Source of the DNA: Chelonoidis abingdonii
Taxonomy: Eukaryota; Chordata; Testudines; Testudinidae
Assembly (NCBI RefSeq): GCF_003597395.2
Contig: NC_133790.1
Location: 24,074,572 to 24,138,571, forward strand
Direction of reading: 5' to 3'
Length of the DNA: 64,000 nt
The notes beneath the pieces are model-generated. The model was not told where the DNA came from. It saw nothing but the letters and a program-made list of their open reading frames with translations, and did not search any database. Each line of letters opens with the position of its first letter. Within the stretch, counting starts at the first letter, position 1. Position numbers and translations under genes: made by a program. Shown here piece by piece: positions 34,201 through 46,439 of the stretch.

Positions 34201-34885
34201 TCAAAGATGGAGTCCAGCGAGGGAGGGAAGAGACTTCCCCCGGGTTGTTGTAGCAGAGACTCCGGAGCCTGCATGTGGCCCCAGGGGTGAGACGGGTGGG
34301 GCACAAATTCAGCTGCTCTCTGGTGGGCCCAAACTTGCCCAGGGAGATGTTGCATGGGCTGGTAGCCAGGAGGGAACGATCCCTGCCAAAACCCGGCACC
34401 TGGGATCCCTTGGGGGGCAGCTTCTCTTTTTCTCGTGTGGCCCTTTGATCCCAAGGGACATGGTCACATCTTTATATGGGTTGTGAATTCCGCATCTTGA
34501 TTATCCCAACTGCCCCCTCCTGCTCCAGCTCCAGGCTGCCCCAAACGCCCACGCTGGTCACCTAACGCTCCTTTTGAACCTCTGCCTCCCACCCAGCATC
34601 TACATACCCTTCAGACCTCTCCCAGTCACAGCCACGCTCCTGCCTACATCTTTGCTTCCCTTGTGCCAGCATCTCCAACCGAGCTGCTCTCCTCACTATG
34701 GGGCTCGTGCTCACATCCCTGTCTTTGTACCACCACGTATGTTAGGAACAGAAGCAGCCACCAGGCTGTACGCCACCAACCCCGTCCCCTGCCAGCTCCT
34801 CCAACAACTTCTGGAGACCCATGAAACCTGCTGGCAAGGCCAGCTCCCCTGTCTGCTCTGCCCTTTCACCACGCTATGCACACCC
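34201..34885. other. 5' flank of the SRRM4 CpG island
   Basis: G+C falls off here. 34500-34880 is C-rich on the plus strand without a recognised element. Confidence 0.5.
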
Positions 34886-34960
34886 AGACCGTAAGCTCTT
34901 CAGGGCAGGGAACTCGCTTTTGTTTTGGGGGAGCGCATATCGGGTGCTGCCTAGCAGCTG
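34886..34960 (+). mobile_element. L3-like tail fragment
   Basis: GACCGTAAGCTCTTCAGGGC, AGGGAACTCGC, ending GTGCTGCCTAG. Confidence 0.6.
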
Positions 34961-35959
34961 CAGTTCCATGTTAGCAGAATAATGCCTTGGAGCTAACCAG
35001 TCCCTTTGTGCAAAGCAGAGCCATCAGCCCTTGAAAGCAGTGACAGTTATGGGAGGCACTAGAGTGACCCCCTCTGCCGGATGCAAAGAGCAGGAATAAC
35101 AGTGGGCAGGCCCCAGCTCTCAGTGGAGAGGGGGCTGAAAAAGCAGGGGTCAGACTAGGATCAACCTGGAAAGCAAGAGGTCCCAGAAACGTGCCCCACC
35201 AGGCTTCCTTCACGTGCAAGCCACCACTGAAAGCCTTTCAGGACAGGGTCACTTTAACCACCATGCTGGATATTCCAAGCATTCCTTGGGGGAGAGCTAC
35301 CTGCACCCTGTCCATGCTGGCTGACTTAACTTGTTTTAAAGAAGAGTTTCCTAACACGTGGCACATGGGAGTAGTAGTTTGTGGCAGGGCTGCAGGTTCA
35401 CACTACATGCAGTGACAAGGAGAGCTGTCCAGTCAGTCTAAACAAGCACCAAAGCACCATTAAAAGTCAGCAAAGCCTCACCAGCTTACACTAGCTAAGG
35501 GACTGGCAGGGAAAAGAACTCTTCACAATTTACAAGTGGATTACTGGGCCTCTGGGTCATCTTCAGCTTGATTTTACCAGTCCCTGTTGGCTAGATTTGG
35601 AAGTCAGAATGGATCTAGACATCATAGTGATAAAAATGTCAATGGCTGCTTGCAACTGTTGGCCCTTCCATTATCGCAACCAACAGTGGAGGGCACCAGT
35701 GGTAGGAGATTTACACAGAAGATGCCAGTGTAGTCAAGGCTGTAGAGTCAGCCTCCTATGTTTGTTGGCTATGGTCAGGTGTCCAAAAATTCACTTGTTC
35801 TGCACTGTCTGGCTGTCCTGGAAGAGACCCTAAAGTCTCTGAACACCAATGGAACCAGGTTCAAGGAACAGCCAGAGAAAGTCACGAGTGCGACTCATTC
35901 AATGAGATACATAGGTGCTGGAACTCAGGATGCGTCCAGACCCCTGGCTTGAAGTGACA

Positions 35960-36126
35960 GGTTTCAGAGTGGTAGCTGTGTTAGTCTGTATCAGCAAAAA
36001 GAATGAGGAGTACTTGTGGCATCTTAGAGACTAACAAATTTATTTGAGCATAAGCTTTCATGGGCCTTGTATGCTAAAATAAATGTGTTAGTCTCTGAGG
36101 TGCCACAAGTACTTCTCATTCTTTTG
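35960..36126. mobile_element. Foldback SINE or Penelope-like terminal unit
   Basis: GGTTTCAGAGTGGTAGCTGT, TTAGTCTGTATC and AGTACTTGTGGC form the head of a very abundant turtle repeat. At about 36071 the sequence turns back: 36071-36126 is the reverse complement of about 35997-36051 with some differences. This leaves an approximately 20-base loop around GCTTTCATGGGCC. Short spread of differences between arms suggests one duplication event, not two insertions. Confidence 0.8.
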
Positions 36127-36220
36127 TCTTGACATGGTTTCCATCATATAGAGGGTTTGCAGTTTGGTTCAATGGCTCCCAGCACCCCCACTGTACAAAT
36201 TGTTTCAGCAGCCCTGATGA

Positions 36221-36262
36221 GAAGTATCAGAGGGGTACCTGTGTTACTCTGTATCCACAGTC
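36221..36262 (+). mobile_element. Fragment of the same SINE head
   Basis: TATCAGAGGGGTACCTGTGT followed by ACTCTGTATCCAC matches the first 40 bases of the unit at 35960. Confidence 0.6.
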
Positions 36263-36825
36263 ACATGAGATACTTAACTTTGTTTTGAGTCTATGGAAGA
36301 TACAGTGCCCCCTGAGGCTTTGACCACTAGGCTGTCATAAATGGACAGGTGGCGCCCTAGGAATCAGGTTTAAAAAGCCCTTTTTATACACATTCTCATT
36401 ATCTACAACAATGCTATGTGCAATTGTACATGTTGGAGGTGGCTCTTTGACACCAGTAGGACTTGCTGAATTGTGGGCCTCTTTGTACTGAATACAATAA
36501 AAAATAAAGTCTTTAGAAAAATTGCTCCTTGTACCAGATACTTTGAAGCACCAGTAAAAGCAGCTGACCTTGAATGAATGAGACTATCTGTATCATACCT
36601 TAGAATCTTGCACAAAACATTTGTGTAAGCAACTAGAGGTAATGGAACCAGGAACAATAAGCAGTATGCATTTCTAAAGAACACAAATCACTCCAGAGAA
36701 TCAGAACCACTTTTTTGGAGAAAGCTACGAGATGAAGGGAGTCTATAGATACGATAGATCTGGACTTTAAAGCTCTGATGCAGCACCTCACACAACCCTG
36801 TGCAATGACCCGTTTATTACTGGGA

Positions 36826-37030
36826 GGCAGTGTGGCCTAGAAAACAGAACAGGGGACTCTGGCCACCTGGCTTCTATTGCTAGCTCTGACCCTGGCCTGC
36901 TGGGTGACCTTCGGCAAGTCATTTCCCCTCTCTGCTGTTTCCTCACCTGTAAAATGCAGATAATGATCCGGGTCTACTTTGTGAAGCATTTTGAGAGGTG
37001 CTGATGAAAAGCATTATATGAAAGTGAGGT
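36826..37030 (+). mobile_element. MIR-type SINE, nearly complete
   Basis: GGCAGTGTGGCCTAGAAAAC, GCTGGGTGACCTTCGGCAAG, CTCACCTGTAAAATGCAG, GTGAAGCATTTTGAGAGGTG. Confidence 0.8.
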
Positions 37031-37384
37031 ATTACTGGCTGATGGCAGGGCTGGGACCCGAACCTTTAATGCTAAAAGCAGAGGGCTCTATTGCTGGAGC
37101 TAAAGGAGTATCCCCATTAGCGGGTAGCAGAACTAGGCTTGTGGGGGATCAGGCACTACAGGAACACTTAACACTTTGAAGCAGTGGCTTCCACTTGCTT
37201 GAAAAAAAAATTGAATTTGGCATGAGAAAGGGAGAGGTCAGAGTGAAAACTTGCTGGAGGATCACAGGTTAAGAATGCCAGCAATGTGGCAAGTTGTGGA
37301 GAGGTATCTAATCAGGAGCTGTGGGGTTCAGTGAATAGCAGGTCCACTTATAACCTCTTAAAGGATGTGACAGAGGGCACATAG

Positions 37385-37492
37385 AACACGGACTGTAAAC
37401 TCTCTGGGGAAGGGAGGGTCTCATCACGTGCATGGACAGCATCTAGCACAACAGGGTCCTGGATCCACCACTGAAGCTTCTAGGCACTGCCC
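37385..37492 (+). mobile_element. L3-like tail fragment
   Basis: GGACTGTAAACTCTCTGGGG, CATCTAGCACAACAGGGTCC, CTTCTAGGCACTGCCC. Confidence 0.65.
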
Positions 37493-38220
37493 GTATTGAA
37501 AATTAATTGCCTTAAAAGAGGATATTCCAGCATGTTAGGAGTGTTGTGGACAGAGGGGCCTCCTCTGTGAGGACAGAGAAATACAGAGGGGCCTAGGAAG
37601 GTTATGACAATTGGTAAAAAATGAGATCCAGCCTAACAAAAGAGGCTGGAACAGGACTCCTTTGTTTTCTGAGCCGGCGCGACTCGTGTGTACACAACCG
37701 CTCTGTGCCCTCTACTGAAGAGTCACACCTGTCTGTGTATAATGCACCACCTCTATTGGGTGACCTACTGAAGCTGCTCTTGTTTAGTTCACCGGCTGGA
37801 AATCTGCATTTCTGAAGCCAAGAGTCGTGAACGTGAACACTTTGACTGCATGTCTATGGCTGACTGACAATTACAGAGTATGTGTTCTGTGGCCATAAAT
37901 AGTTACAAAGACAGATCTTATGGACAACTAATACCGTTGTAATAGGAATGAATCCAATAGGGGTTTTATACACATTAAATAGGCTCCTATAGACATTACT
38001 CTAAAAATGTAACTGAGAAGAGTGACCTTTCCACGGGATTTCGAAACAGTCATACAGAAGTGGCTAGAGGAGGAGATCCCTGCTAGGGAATTCTGTGGGC
38101 TGGTTTCACAATTCTATATAGAGACCGTTACTCTGTTGTGCTCTACAGGATTTTCACACCAGGAATGGATTCACATGAGTGGGGTAGACAAGACAAAGTG
38201 CATGCGTGTGCACACGTATA

Positions 38221-38241
38221 CACACACACACACACACACAC
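38221..38241 (+). repeat. (CA)n microsatellite
   Basis: About ten CA units; a short dinucleotide repeat likely to vary in length. Confidence 0.95.
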
Positions 38242-38764
38242 TCCCTTTTGGGTGCTGCCCCTACTAGCCCATCTGTTTGCTTACCTTTTGATCATGGGTG
38301 TCTCAGCCTTCCTCGTAGGGGAGGGGGGAGGAGGAAGGACTACACTCCACCTTGCATCACTCATGCTAACTTTAAAATCTCCATTAAAAATGTCCCCTGC
38401 CCCTACCAAGTCTGTTCCGTGGGCAGCCACTGCAGGAAGCTGCTGTGCAACATGACAGAGCTCCAGCTGGGTTATCCTGCACTCTAAGCCTGCAGTGGTG
38501 GCCCTGTGCTAGGGCCTGCAGCTGGTCCTTGCAGGGTCAGGTTTGTATAACTTCAGGATTTAATTCATGCCTACTCATCAGCTGCAAATAGCCTTAATCA
38601 TTAACTCCAAAACCCCACTGCCGATTGCTTTTAGCACTTAATTCATCTTGGACAATGACTGGTCTGGACCATTTCCCTTTTGTTTGTAGTTCATTTCAGT
38701 CCTTGGACCACATGCACTAGCACAGAGTCACCACATTTGGGCTCTACAGGGCATTTAAAAATCA

Positions 38765-39900
38765 CTTCTTAACCTCTGAACAGGCCACACTGGCTCAGAG
38801 CAACAGTCCATGTAGCCCAATAGCCTGTCTTCCGACAGGCCAGTGCCAGGTGCATGAGAGAAAACAGACAGAACAGGTCAATTATTGAGTGACCCTCCCC
38901 TGTCGTCCAGTCCCAGTTTCTGGCAGTCAGAGGCTTAGGGACAGCAAAGCCTGGGGCTTTGTCCAGTCATTAATTAGTGCCAGGGCTGAGCCCCAGTTCA
39001 GAGCCCCAGCACCTCTGGTTTACAGCACCTCTTTCATTACAGATTAAGCACTGGTTGTGTCCCTGACCATCTTGGCTAATAGTCATTAATGAACCTCTCC
39101 TCCATCAATTTACCTAATTCTTTTTGAACCCAGTTATACTTTTGGCCTGCACAACATCCTCTGGCAACAAGTTCCAAGGGTTAACTGTGTGTTGTGTGAA
39201 GTGCTTCCTTCTATTAGTCTTAAACCTGCTGCCTAGTAGTTTCATTGGGTGATCCCTCATTCTTGTGGTATGTGAAGGGGTAAATAACACGTCCCTATTC
39301 ACTTTTACCACACCTTTCATGATTGTATAGACCTCGATCACATGCCCCCCCTTAATCATCCTTTTAATCTCTCCTCACATGGAAGCTGTTCCATGCCCCT
39401 GCTCATTTTTGTTGCCCTTCTCTGCACTTGCCAATTCTAATATTTGTTTTAAGATGGGGTGACCAGAACTGCACTCAATAGTTGAGGTGTGGGATATGCC
39501 ATGAATGTATATAGTGACATTATGATATTTTCTGTCTTACCCATCTCGTTTCTAACACCATTAGGTGTTTATGATCACTGCAGCACACTGAGCAGATGTT
39601 TTCAGAGAACTCCAACATCTCTTTCTTGAGTGCTAACAGCTAATTTAGATCCTGTTATTTTGTATGTATAGTTGGGATTATTCTCCCCCCCACCTCCCAT
39701 GTCCATTACTTTGCATTTATCAGCATTGAATTTCATCTGTCATTTTGTTGCCCAGTCACCCAGTTTAGTGAGATCCTTTTTTAGCTCTTTTCAGTCCACT
39801 AGGGCTTAAGTAATTTTGCATTATGTGCAAACTTTGCCACCTCACTGTTCACCCCTTTTTCCAGATCATTTATGATCTGATCTAACACTGTAGTTTATCT
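38765..39900 (-). mobile_element. CR1 LINE 3' fragment (about 1.1 kb)
   Basis: Reverse orientation of the same CR1 subfamily as at 59820-61047. The minus strand of 39114-39359 encodes FTQHTVNPWNLLPEDVV, matching the C-terminal block of that copy. Relative to the usual 3' region, about 115 extra bases sit near 38950-39065, probably another small insertion. Confidence 0.8.
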
Positions 39901-40337
39901 TTTTAATGTCACCAAAACCTTAGTGCGGAAGGTTGTTGTTTTTAACTAGAAACGTGCAGAAATACCCCCTGCTTTACTTACATTTTAAGCCTAAAACACA
40001 CTGATGATCTCCAACTGAAATAAGAAAAAGCCCATCAAGCTGCTCCTGAGGCCTATAAAACTATGGTGGGTGCTCCCCCTGCCGGCCTCCAGGATGAAGC
40101 TAGCCAGCTGCTCTCCAAGTTCATTGCTCTCAGAACGGAAGCTGGTGCACTAAAGTCTCAAGGGAGCTTCCGTTAGTTAATGTTAAACCAAAAGCAGCCA
40201 TATTAATTATCACTCCACTCAAAAGGAGGTTGGGGTGGGGGGAGAAGAGGGTGGAAATCAAGTGGAAAAATACAAAGTACTTTAAGCCCCTATAAAAGAG
40301 GGGAAAGAATGAGCCTGAGAGATCCAACTTCCATTTG

Positions 40338-40505
40338 AACTGTTCGCTGATCAATCTGAAGAAGAGGCTGAGAGACCCACGATGGGTCAGGCAATATATA
40401 TTTGATTGGACGAGCTTCTTTTGATGAGAGAGAGAAACAAGCTTCTGTGCTCCACAGAGCTCTGTGATATTACCTCACCCATCTTGTCTCTAATATCCTG
40501 GGACC
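40338..40505. mobile_element. Foldback SINE unit (GGTCCCAGGATATTAG family), decayed
   Basis: 40380-40470 runs in one orientation (GATGGGTCAGGCAATAT, GATTGGACGAGCTTC, ACAAGCTTCTG, CACAGAGCTC). It then switches at about 40468 to the inverted head (GATATTACCTCACCCATC, TTGTCTCTAATATCCTGGG). An eroded CTGAAGA box is at 40356-40362. Same architecture as 45617-45802. Confidence 0.7.
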
Positions 40506-41559
40506 AAACAGCATAAGAAAGGGATGTCAGCCTCAGAAAACCAGCTGATTTCTCAGTGCACTGTAGGTGTAGGGTCAAGGACTAGTGGAGACAAAATGAT
40601 ATAAAGCAATTTAATGCCTCCTAAATTTAATTGAGAGTCCTGCATCCTAACGGAAGCCAAAAAGCTTTACAAACTCGTATACCATGTATATAGCCTGAAT
40701 CACTTAATATACCACTAAAATGCAGCTACTTCTGGGATGAGGCACTGTTAACAGTGTATAGTAGTACCACTGCAGTACCTTGCAGTCTTGGACAAAGATA
40801 CCGTACACATTTGAAGCTGCAGCATCTCCTGCTTACAGATTCAGTGGTCCTTAATGACAACTAGTGGCCAAGATTTTACCTCTCATCCAAAAGGCAGCAC
40901 CTCCAACAGCAGAGAAGTCCCCAGTATCAGGATGGGACAGACATTGGTTCAGTACTTTAGTACCAATCTCTTTGGTGGAAGTCCTCCCCCATGTAGTCTA
41001 AGGGTTGGGCTTGCAAGATCTTGGGCTTGCAGTCCAACCCTCCTCCCCTGAATGAACTTTTTTGTTGTTTCCTTTGTTCTAGGTTTCATCTGTGCAGGAC
41101 TCTTGCCTGATGTAAAAAGTCATGAGGATAGAGAGTCTGGAAGTGAATGCGATGAGTGTAGTCTTTTGCCCTAGGCTGGGCAATGGATATGTTGGACATT
41201 TAGTATTCCCTTAGCCCACCAGTTTTATTAACCATCCTGAATTTGCCAGCATTGTTCACAGCCTTAACTCCTTTTCACAGCAACCAACAGTTGGGGTGGT
41301 GGAGGTTTTTTAAATGACAAGAAAAATAAATAGCTTTTCAATTTTTATAGAGGCAGCTGAAATGTGATCCCGAAATGAACTGCAAATTCAACCAGCTTTT
41401 GTGTTTAAACAATCCTCTTTGTTTAGGGTTTTTAAAAATGTAGAGTAGGAAAAACATGCAAGCTTGTGTCTTTGGAAAATGCAGCTAAAGCACTGGTTAA
41501 AGAAAAAAAACTTGTATTTGCATAGAATACTTAGCTCTTTTATAGGCCTTTTCATCCCT
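40506..41559. other. Intergenic sequence, no recognised feature
   Basis: No gene or clear repeat seen. Confidence 0.5.
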
Positions 41560-41725
41560 ACCTCTCTAGGTATCTTACAGAGGAGGGGGATCATTATCCT
41601 TATTTTACAGATGGAGAAACTGAGGTGCAGAGCAGGGACATGCCTTGCCAAGTACAACACAAGTCTGTGGCAGAACCAGGAAAAGAACCCAGGTCTCCTG
41701 ACCTCAGGCCAGTGCTCTAGGCACC
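41560..41725 (-). mobile_element. MIR-type SINE
   Basis: TTATTTTACAGATGGAGAAA, CTGAGGTGCAGAGCAGG, AACCCAGGTCTCCTGACC, CAGTGCTCTAGGCACC. Confidence 0.65.
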
Positions 41726-42772
41726 AGCCAACACTGCCCTTGCTCTTGAGAAGGGAAGATATTTTCTATACAATTCATAGGTTTGGAGCCTAAATACAGG
41801 ATCATGTAATGAGAGATTGAATAAGTGTCAAACAGCACAAAACAGTAGCTTGCAAGAGATAGATCACCCCCCTCCACACACAACAGAAAGAGAGAAAAAT
41901 ATCACACAAGGTGCAGGAATCTCCCTAGAGTTTCCAACAGATGGCACTGACTGGGGAAGTGGATGGTCACACCCTAGAACCCGTGAATCTCAGGGACAGA
42001 GGCCAGCATTGTCCCTGTGCATCTGAACTGCCTCCCAGCATCTCTTTCCCAAACGCTGCTAGGCTGACAGGACCTCCCCTAGAGAGGAGACTCTCCCACA
42101 CTGACGGGCTCCATGACAACATAAAGCCTGAACTGTGTTAAACAACTTCTCCAGGGAATCTCTGCCACTTTCACCCACCGCCGCAGCTCCTCCTTAGCTG
42201 AAAGGCCCCAGTCAACTTTGCCCTAGCCTACGTCTCAGACTGCCTCCTAGGCATCCCCTATGGCCTCCATGCTCTGGCAACAAGGCAAATTTTGACATCC
42301 TGCTGGTTTCCTTCGCCTGCTCCCTTCTACGTCCCATCCCACACAGCTCCCTTGGCACAGCATGACCTGCCAGGCCCAGCTTGTTGAGCCAAGCTCTCCT
42401 CATTTTAACCTCTCCTAGAATTACACAGAGAAGAAAAATACACCCTAAGCTGCACCCTCCTCTGTTACTTAGCACATCCTTGACTCCGTCAGGCCAGTCT
42501 CCGATTATGAACCTTTCAACATAGGGCTTGTCTGCATCCTGTGCCTTGTACAGCACCAAGCACGTTATCAGCACCAAACCAACCCACCCCATGGCATGCC
42601 AGGGCAGGAACCTTCCACTTAGTCCGACCCATCTCTCCAACCCTGTTATGCAGTGCCATATTTCCCCTGAGCAGCATTAACACTTTGTGTGTGTCTGGCC
42701 ACCTGCCCAGACCCGTCAGGGGGAAGTAGGACATCTCCTCACACTGACAGTCTCCTCAGGAGAGCAGGAGGG

Positions 42773-43758
42773 TGTGACACATGACCAGAAAGGGTTACGC
42801 GTCCTGCAGGATGAATGACTCAAATTCAACCCTCAAAGCCATATGGGGAGATAATGTTTATGTATTTATATATCTATTGGTAGTGGTCAACAATGTAATC
42901 AATGTCTATGCTGTATTCTGTTAATTCAGAGATCAAAAGAAAGAACATCTTAACATTTAAATGAACTGTAAACAGAATGTCGCTGTTTGAAACGTACAGC
43001 AAATCTGGGAATGGTGGAAGAACGGGCAATTGCCTTATGTTAATTCATGTAGGTAAGTACCGACGATGGACCCACTTCAAAGTCACCCTGATTGCCTATT
43101 GTTTACCCAGGACTGTTTGGTCAAGTAGATGCTAGAACATTGTATAAAAGACGTGTGGGTCCTTATCCTATCATCTCAGATCTGCTTAAGCTTCATCAGG
43201 GGAAGTTGGAGTCGCAAGATGAGATCCCAGTCCTGAACTGGAACACCCTGAATGACACTGGTCATTGGATTATAACCTATGGACTAAATTCTAAAAACTC
43301 ATTGCAGCTACAAAGCTCACCATCTCTGCTATGTATCTGAACCTCAAGAACTGAACTCATGTCTGCATGTATATTGATCTTTTAACCATTCTCTCTCTTT
43401 TCTTTTTTAATAAATTTTAATTTTGTTAGTAAGAATTGTCTGTAAGCATGTATTCAGGAAAGGTCCAGAATATTCATTAGCCTGGGAGGAAATATGTCTG
43501 ATCGCACCTTTTTATATGACGAAATAAGGTTTTCATACCTGACTTGGGTGTCTGGGTGGAGGTCTGAGGCTGGGTTACTTTAGGGGAATTGTGTTGTTGG
43601 CTTCTGAGTAACCAGTGAGGTATAATAGAAGCTGCTTTGGGCTGTCTTGGTAAATCTAAGTATTGGAATATCCACCATCTTTGAAGATTGCCTGCCCTAT
43701 TCTTTGCAGTTAACCCTATTTCAGTGAACTTAGCTGGCTCCCCTGGTCCCCAGTCACA
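42773..43758 (+). mobile_element. Solo LTR (986 bp) with TATA box and poly(A) signal
   Basis: Starts TGTGACAC and ends CAGTCACA. Flanks GAGGG and GAGGA (42768-42772, 43759-43763) match at 4 of 5 positions. It contains TATAAAA at 43143-43149 and AATAAA at 43409-43414, in the order and spacing of U3-R-U5 on the plus strand. No retroviral genes adjoin. It lies about 9 kb upstream of SRRM4 and points away from it. Confidence 0.75.
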
Positions 43759-43763
43759 GAGGA

Positions 43764-45616
43764 GTTAAATGGCACCCAGGCAGTTGGAAGAGAGATGCAG
43801 TAAGCAGCAGCCACCTGCAAAATGACCAGTGTAGGGCTGCAGCTGCGTGGGTGCTGCCTAATTTAAAGGGCCAGTAACAAAGGCATGCTGGACAGAGGGT
43901 TACTGAAAGAGCTAGTCCACACTGATGGGCATTAATGGGGCCAGGTGCCCCGCGATAGGGCACGTGAGTTGCAAGCCATCACTAGCAGTGTCACTGAACG
44001 GTGGGGTAGAGGCAGCTCTTCCCTGGGAGCCAAAGAGCATCTCTTCTTCAGTACGGAAGGGAGCACATATACGGTTTGGCTTTCTGCACAGCCCGGTGGA
44101 GCCTGAGACAGGAGATGTACCATCCCCACCCATAGCTAGCTGTGTGCAGGCTCCACCTAGGAAGTGACAATAAGGAACAAGGGGAGATTTCCAGCCCATT
44201 GAACTTTTAAATGCTCCTTGCAGCTTAGGAGGAAAGTTAAAGTCCTCCCTGTCTCAGTGACCACACCCATGGTTTGGTGTAGGAGCAGCAGATCCTTGTG
44301 CCCATCCCTGCCTCCCATTTCTGCTCCCTTCTTCCCTTTGTGTGCATGCACGGATTGAGCAAGTGCATCCATCACCTCTCCGTTTGCAAATCCTTGATCC
44401 TTGGCTGGGACGGGAGTAGACGGACAGAGGATCTCGAGGGCTTAATTCGTTAATCTCTGTAAAGTTCATGGCGATCCTTCAGCAGAAGCACCACTCCTTT
44501 TATTTGCACTCTTGCCGTGATCAAGGGACCGAGCTAGGCAACAGCTTTGAAGGACCCATCACCGGTCGCTGCTCCGCATGTCTTTGGGTGCATTTGGGTG
44601 TGTTTGGTGCATTTGGGTGTCACTGTTCCTTAGACTTCGAGCTCTCTCTCGTTACCACCGACTCAAGCCCAGATACTGTGTGAGTGAGACAGAACCTACG
44701 GAGCATGGCTGGCTCGCCTCAGTTCATGGAACATCCCCCAGTGAAGCAATCAACTGAATTCAGCGCTCACAAAACAGAGCAGGCGTCCTGTGAGCCAGAC
44801 CAGGGAGAGTTTTCAGTGTAACGAAGGGCAAACTGGAGAAGGAGTTACCTGCTTACATTCCTAATGGCACGCAACAGGAAACAGCCAGTGTTAGGATGGA
44901 AATCACATCCCTCTCTGGGACTCCAGGGGGAACCTCTGGAAATGGTTAGAGATTTGATTACCGTCTTCAGGTCTAATGGCTGCTGCTAAAAGCTGCTATT
45001 TCCTTGCTTTGGATCAACGGTTGAAGACCTGCCAACTCTTGTTTGCACAGGAGATATTGGATTTTGGGCTACTCAGGAGGCTTTTCTCCACAGTGGAGGA
45101 CAGGTGGTCGCTCCTAGAGGCTCTAATGTTTTTCACATGCCCACCCTTGTCATAGTAGCTCAGAGGGAGTTACGTTTGCCAGGGTCTCTCCCAGTTATGA
45201 CCACTGTGCCTAAAACTAAAAGCAATAAGCAAGCAAGGGGGAGTGGATGGCTCCAGGGAGCGGATGAGGGGAAATCCTGCAAAGTGTTTTCCATACAGCT
45301 CCTGAAATACCACAAGAAAATTCCCCTTTGGGGTGTCCAGCAGCCTCAGCTCACACCAAAATCAACAGGCCTTCGATCTATTGAAGCCATGGATTTTATC
45401 AGGAGCTTGGCCATGGTTCGGCCTGCAGGGTTCATCTCAAAAAGTTGCAAAGATCAATTCTGGACCCTATTACTCCACATGGAAAGGAAATGGTTTTCAG
45501 ATTAATCCATCCCTTTACAGCTGGGGTCTGCAGCAGCTCTAGCAGTCAGAAGGAACACCTACAGCAGATCTGCTGTTAATCCTGTCCCTGCCAAGCACTT
45601 GCTGATGTCCTATGCA
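43764..45616. other. Intergenic sequence
   Basis: A short internal duplication GCATTTGGGTG occurs at about 44588-44619. Otherwise nothing recognised. Confidence 0.5.
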
Positions 45617-45802
45617 GTGTTGTTATAGCCGGGCCAGTCCCAGGATATAAGAGAGACAAGGTGAGTGAAGAAATATCTTTCACTGGACCAGCTTCTGCTG
45701 ATGAAACCTGAAGAAGAGCTCTGTGTGGCTCGAAAGCTTGTCTCTCTCACCAACAGAAGTCAATCCAATAAAAGATATTACCTCACCCACCTCGTCTTTC
45801 CG
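45617..45802. mobile_element. Foldback SINE unit (GGTCCCAGGATATTAG family)
   Basis: The head GTTGTTATAGCCGGGCCAG, CCCAGGATATAAGAGAGAC and AAGGTGAGTGAAG, ending near CTTCTGCTGATGAAA, is followed by its own reverse complement (CTCACCAACAGAAGTC, AATAAAAGATATTACCTCACCC, CACCTCGTC). The turn at about 45705-45740 holds a hammerhead-like core. Confidence 0.8.
45708..45743 (+). ncRNA. Hammerhead-ribozyme-like core in the foldback SINE
   Basis: CTGAAGA (the CUGANGA box, 45708-45714) is followed by a potential 5-bp stem II (GAGCT...GGCTC with a terminal U-G pair). GAAA follows at 45732-45735, then GCTTGTCTC, which offers only a one- or two-pair stem III and a UC cleavage-site candidate. Hammerheads with minimal stem III are known from Penelope-like retroelements. 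Stem I is not evident, so activity is unlikely without a partner copy. Confidence 0.45.
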
Positions 45803-46439
45803 AGGCTGTTCATACACCCCCGCCACAGCTCCAGAGAGACCACCAGAACATGCCAGTTCCCATTGGTGTGCAGGCCTAGATTTTGTGGGCCGAGGCAGAG
45901 CCCTGGGGGCTATTTTGCCTGAATTTGACGTGTAAACACCACACTGTTCATATTTCTAGGCTAGACTTGAGCCTAAGGTAGGAGTTCTGCTCATTGGTCA
46001 GCAGTGCTGCTTGGGAAGGAGTCAAACGCCCCATGAAATTCCCCATTAGGGGCAAAATCCTTTTCTCCACTAGAGAAGAGAGGCCAAAAGAGCCTTAGAG
46101 ACAGGTTTGCTGCTCAAAAGCCGGCTTCAGTTACAAGAGAGACAACACCACAAAAACCCAGCAGTTAGGAAGAAAGGAAAATGTGAGAAGCCAGAATCTC
46201 CTTTACCTCACCTCATTACTTAGACACACACTGCTCCTCCATCTGCTGGGCTCTCCTAAATTAGATGTGTGCTGTCCGGACTAGCAGATTTATTCAGCTT
46301 GTTTTAAGCATGAGCTGTCACGGGGGGGAAAGCTTGTTACACAGAGCCGTGATTTAAATGGCCCCCACCAATTCAGGGCTTTCTGCAAGCACTTAGCCCA
46401 GCGGTCCTCATGCTCAGCAGTGGTAGCGCAATGGCACCC

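Noticed and set aside
33762..34454. Open frame of 230 codons upstream of SRRM4 on the minus strand
   Set aside because: Same CpG-island effect; no domain, and it lies in the presumed promoter.
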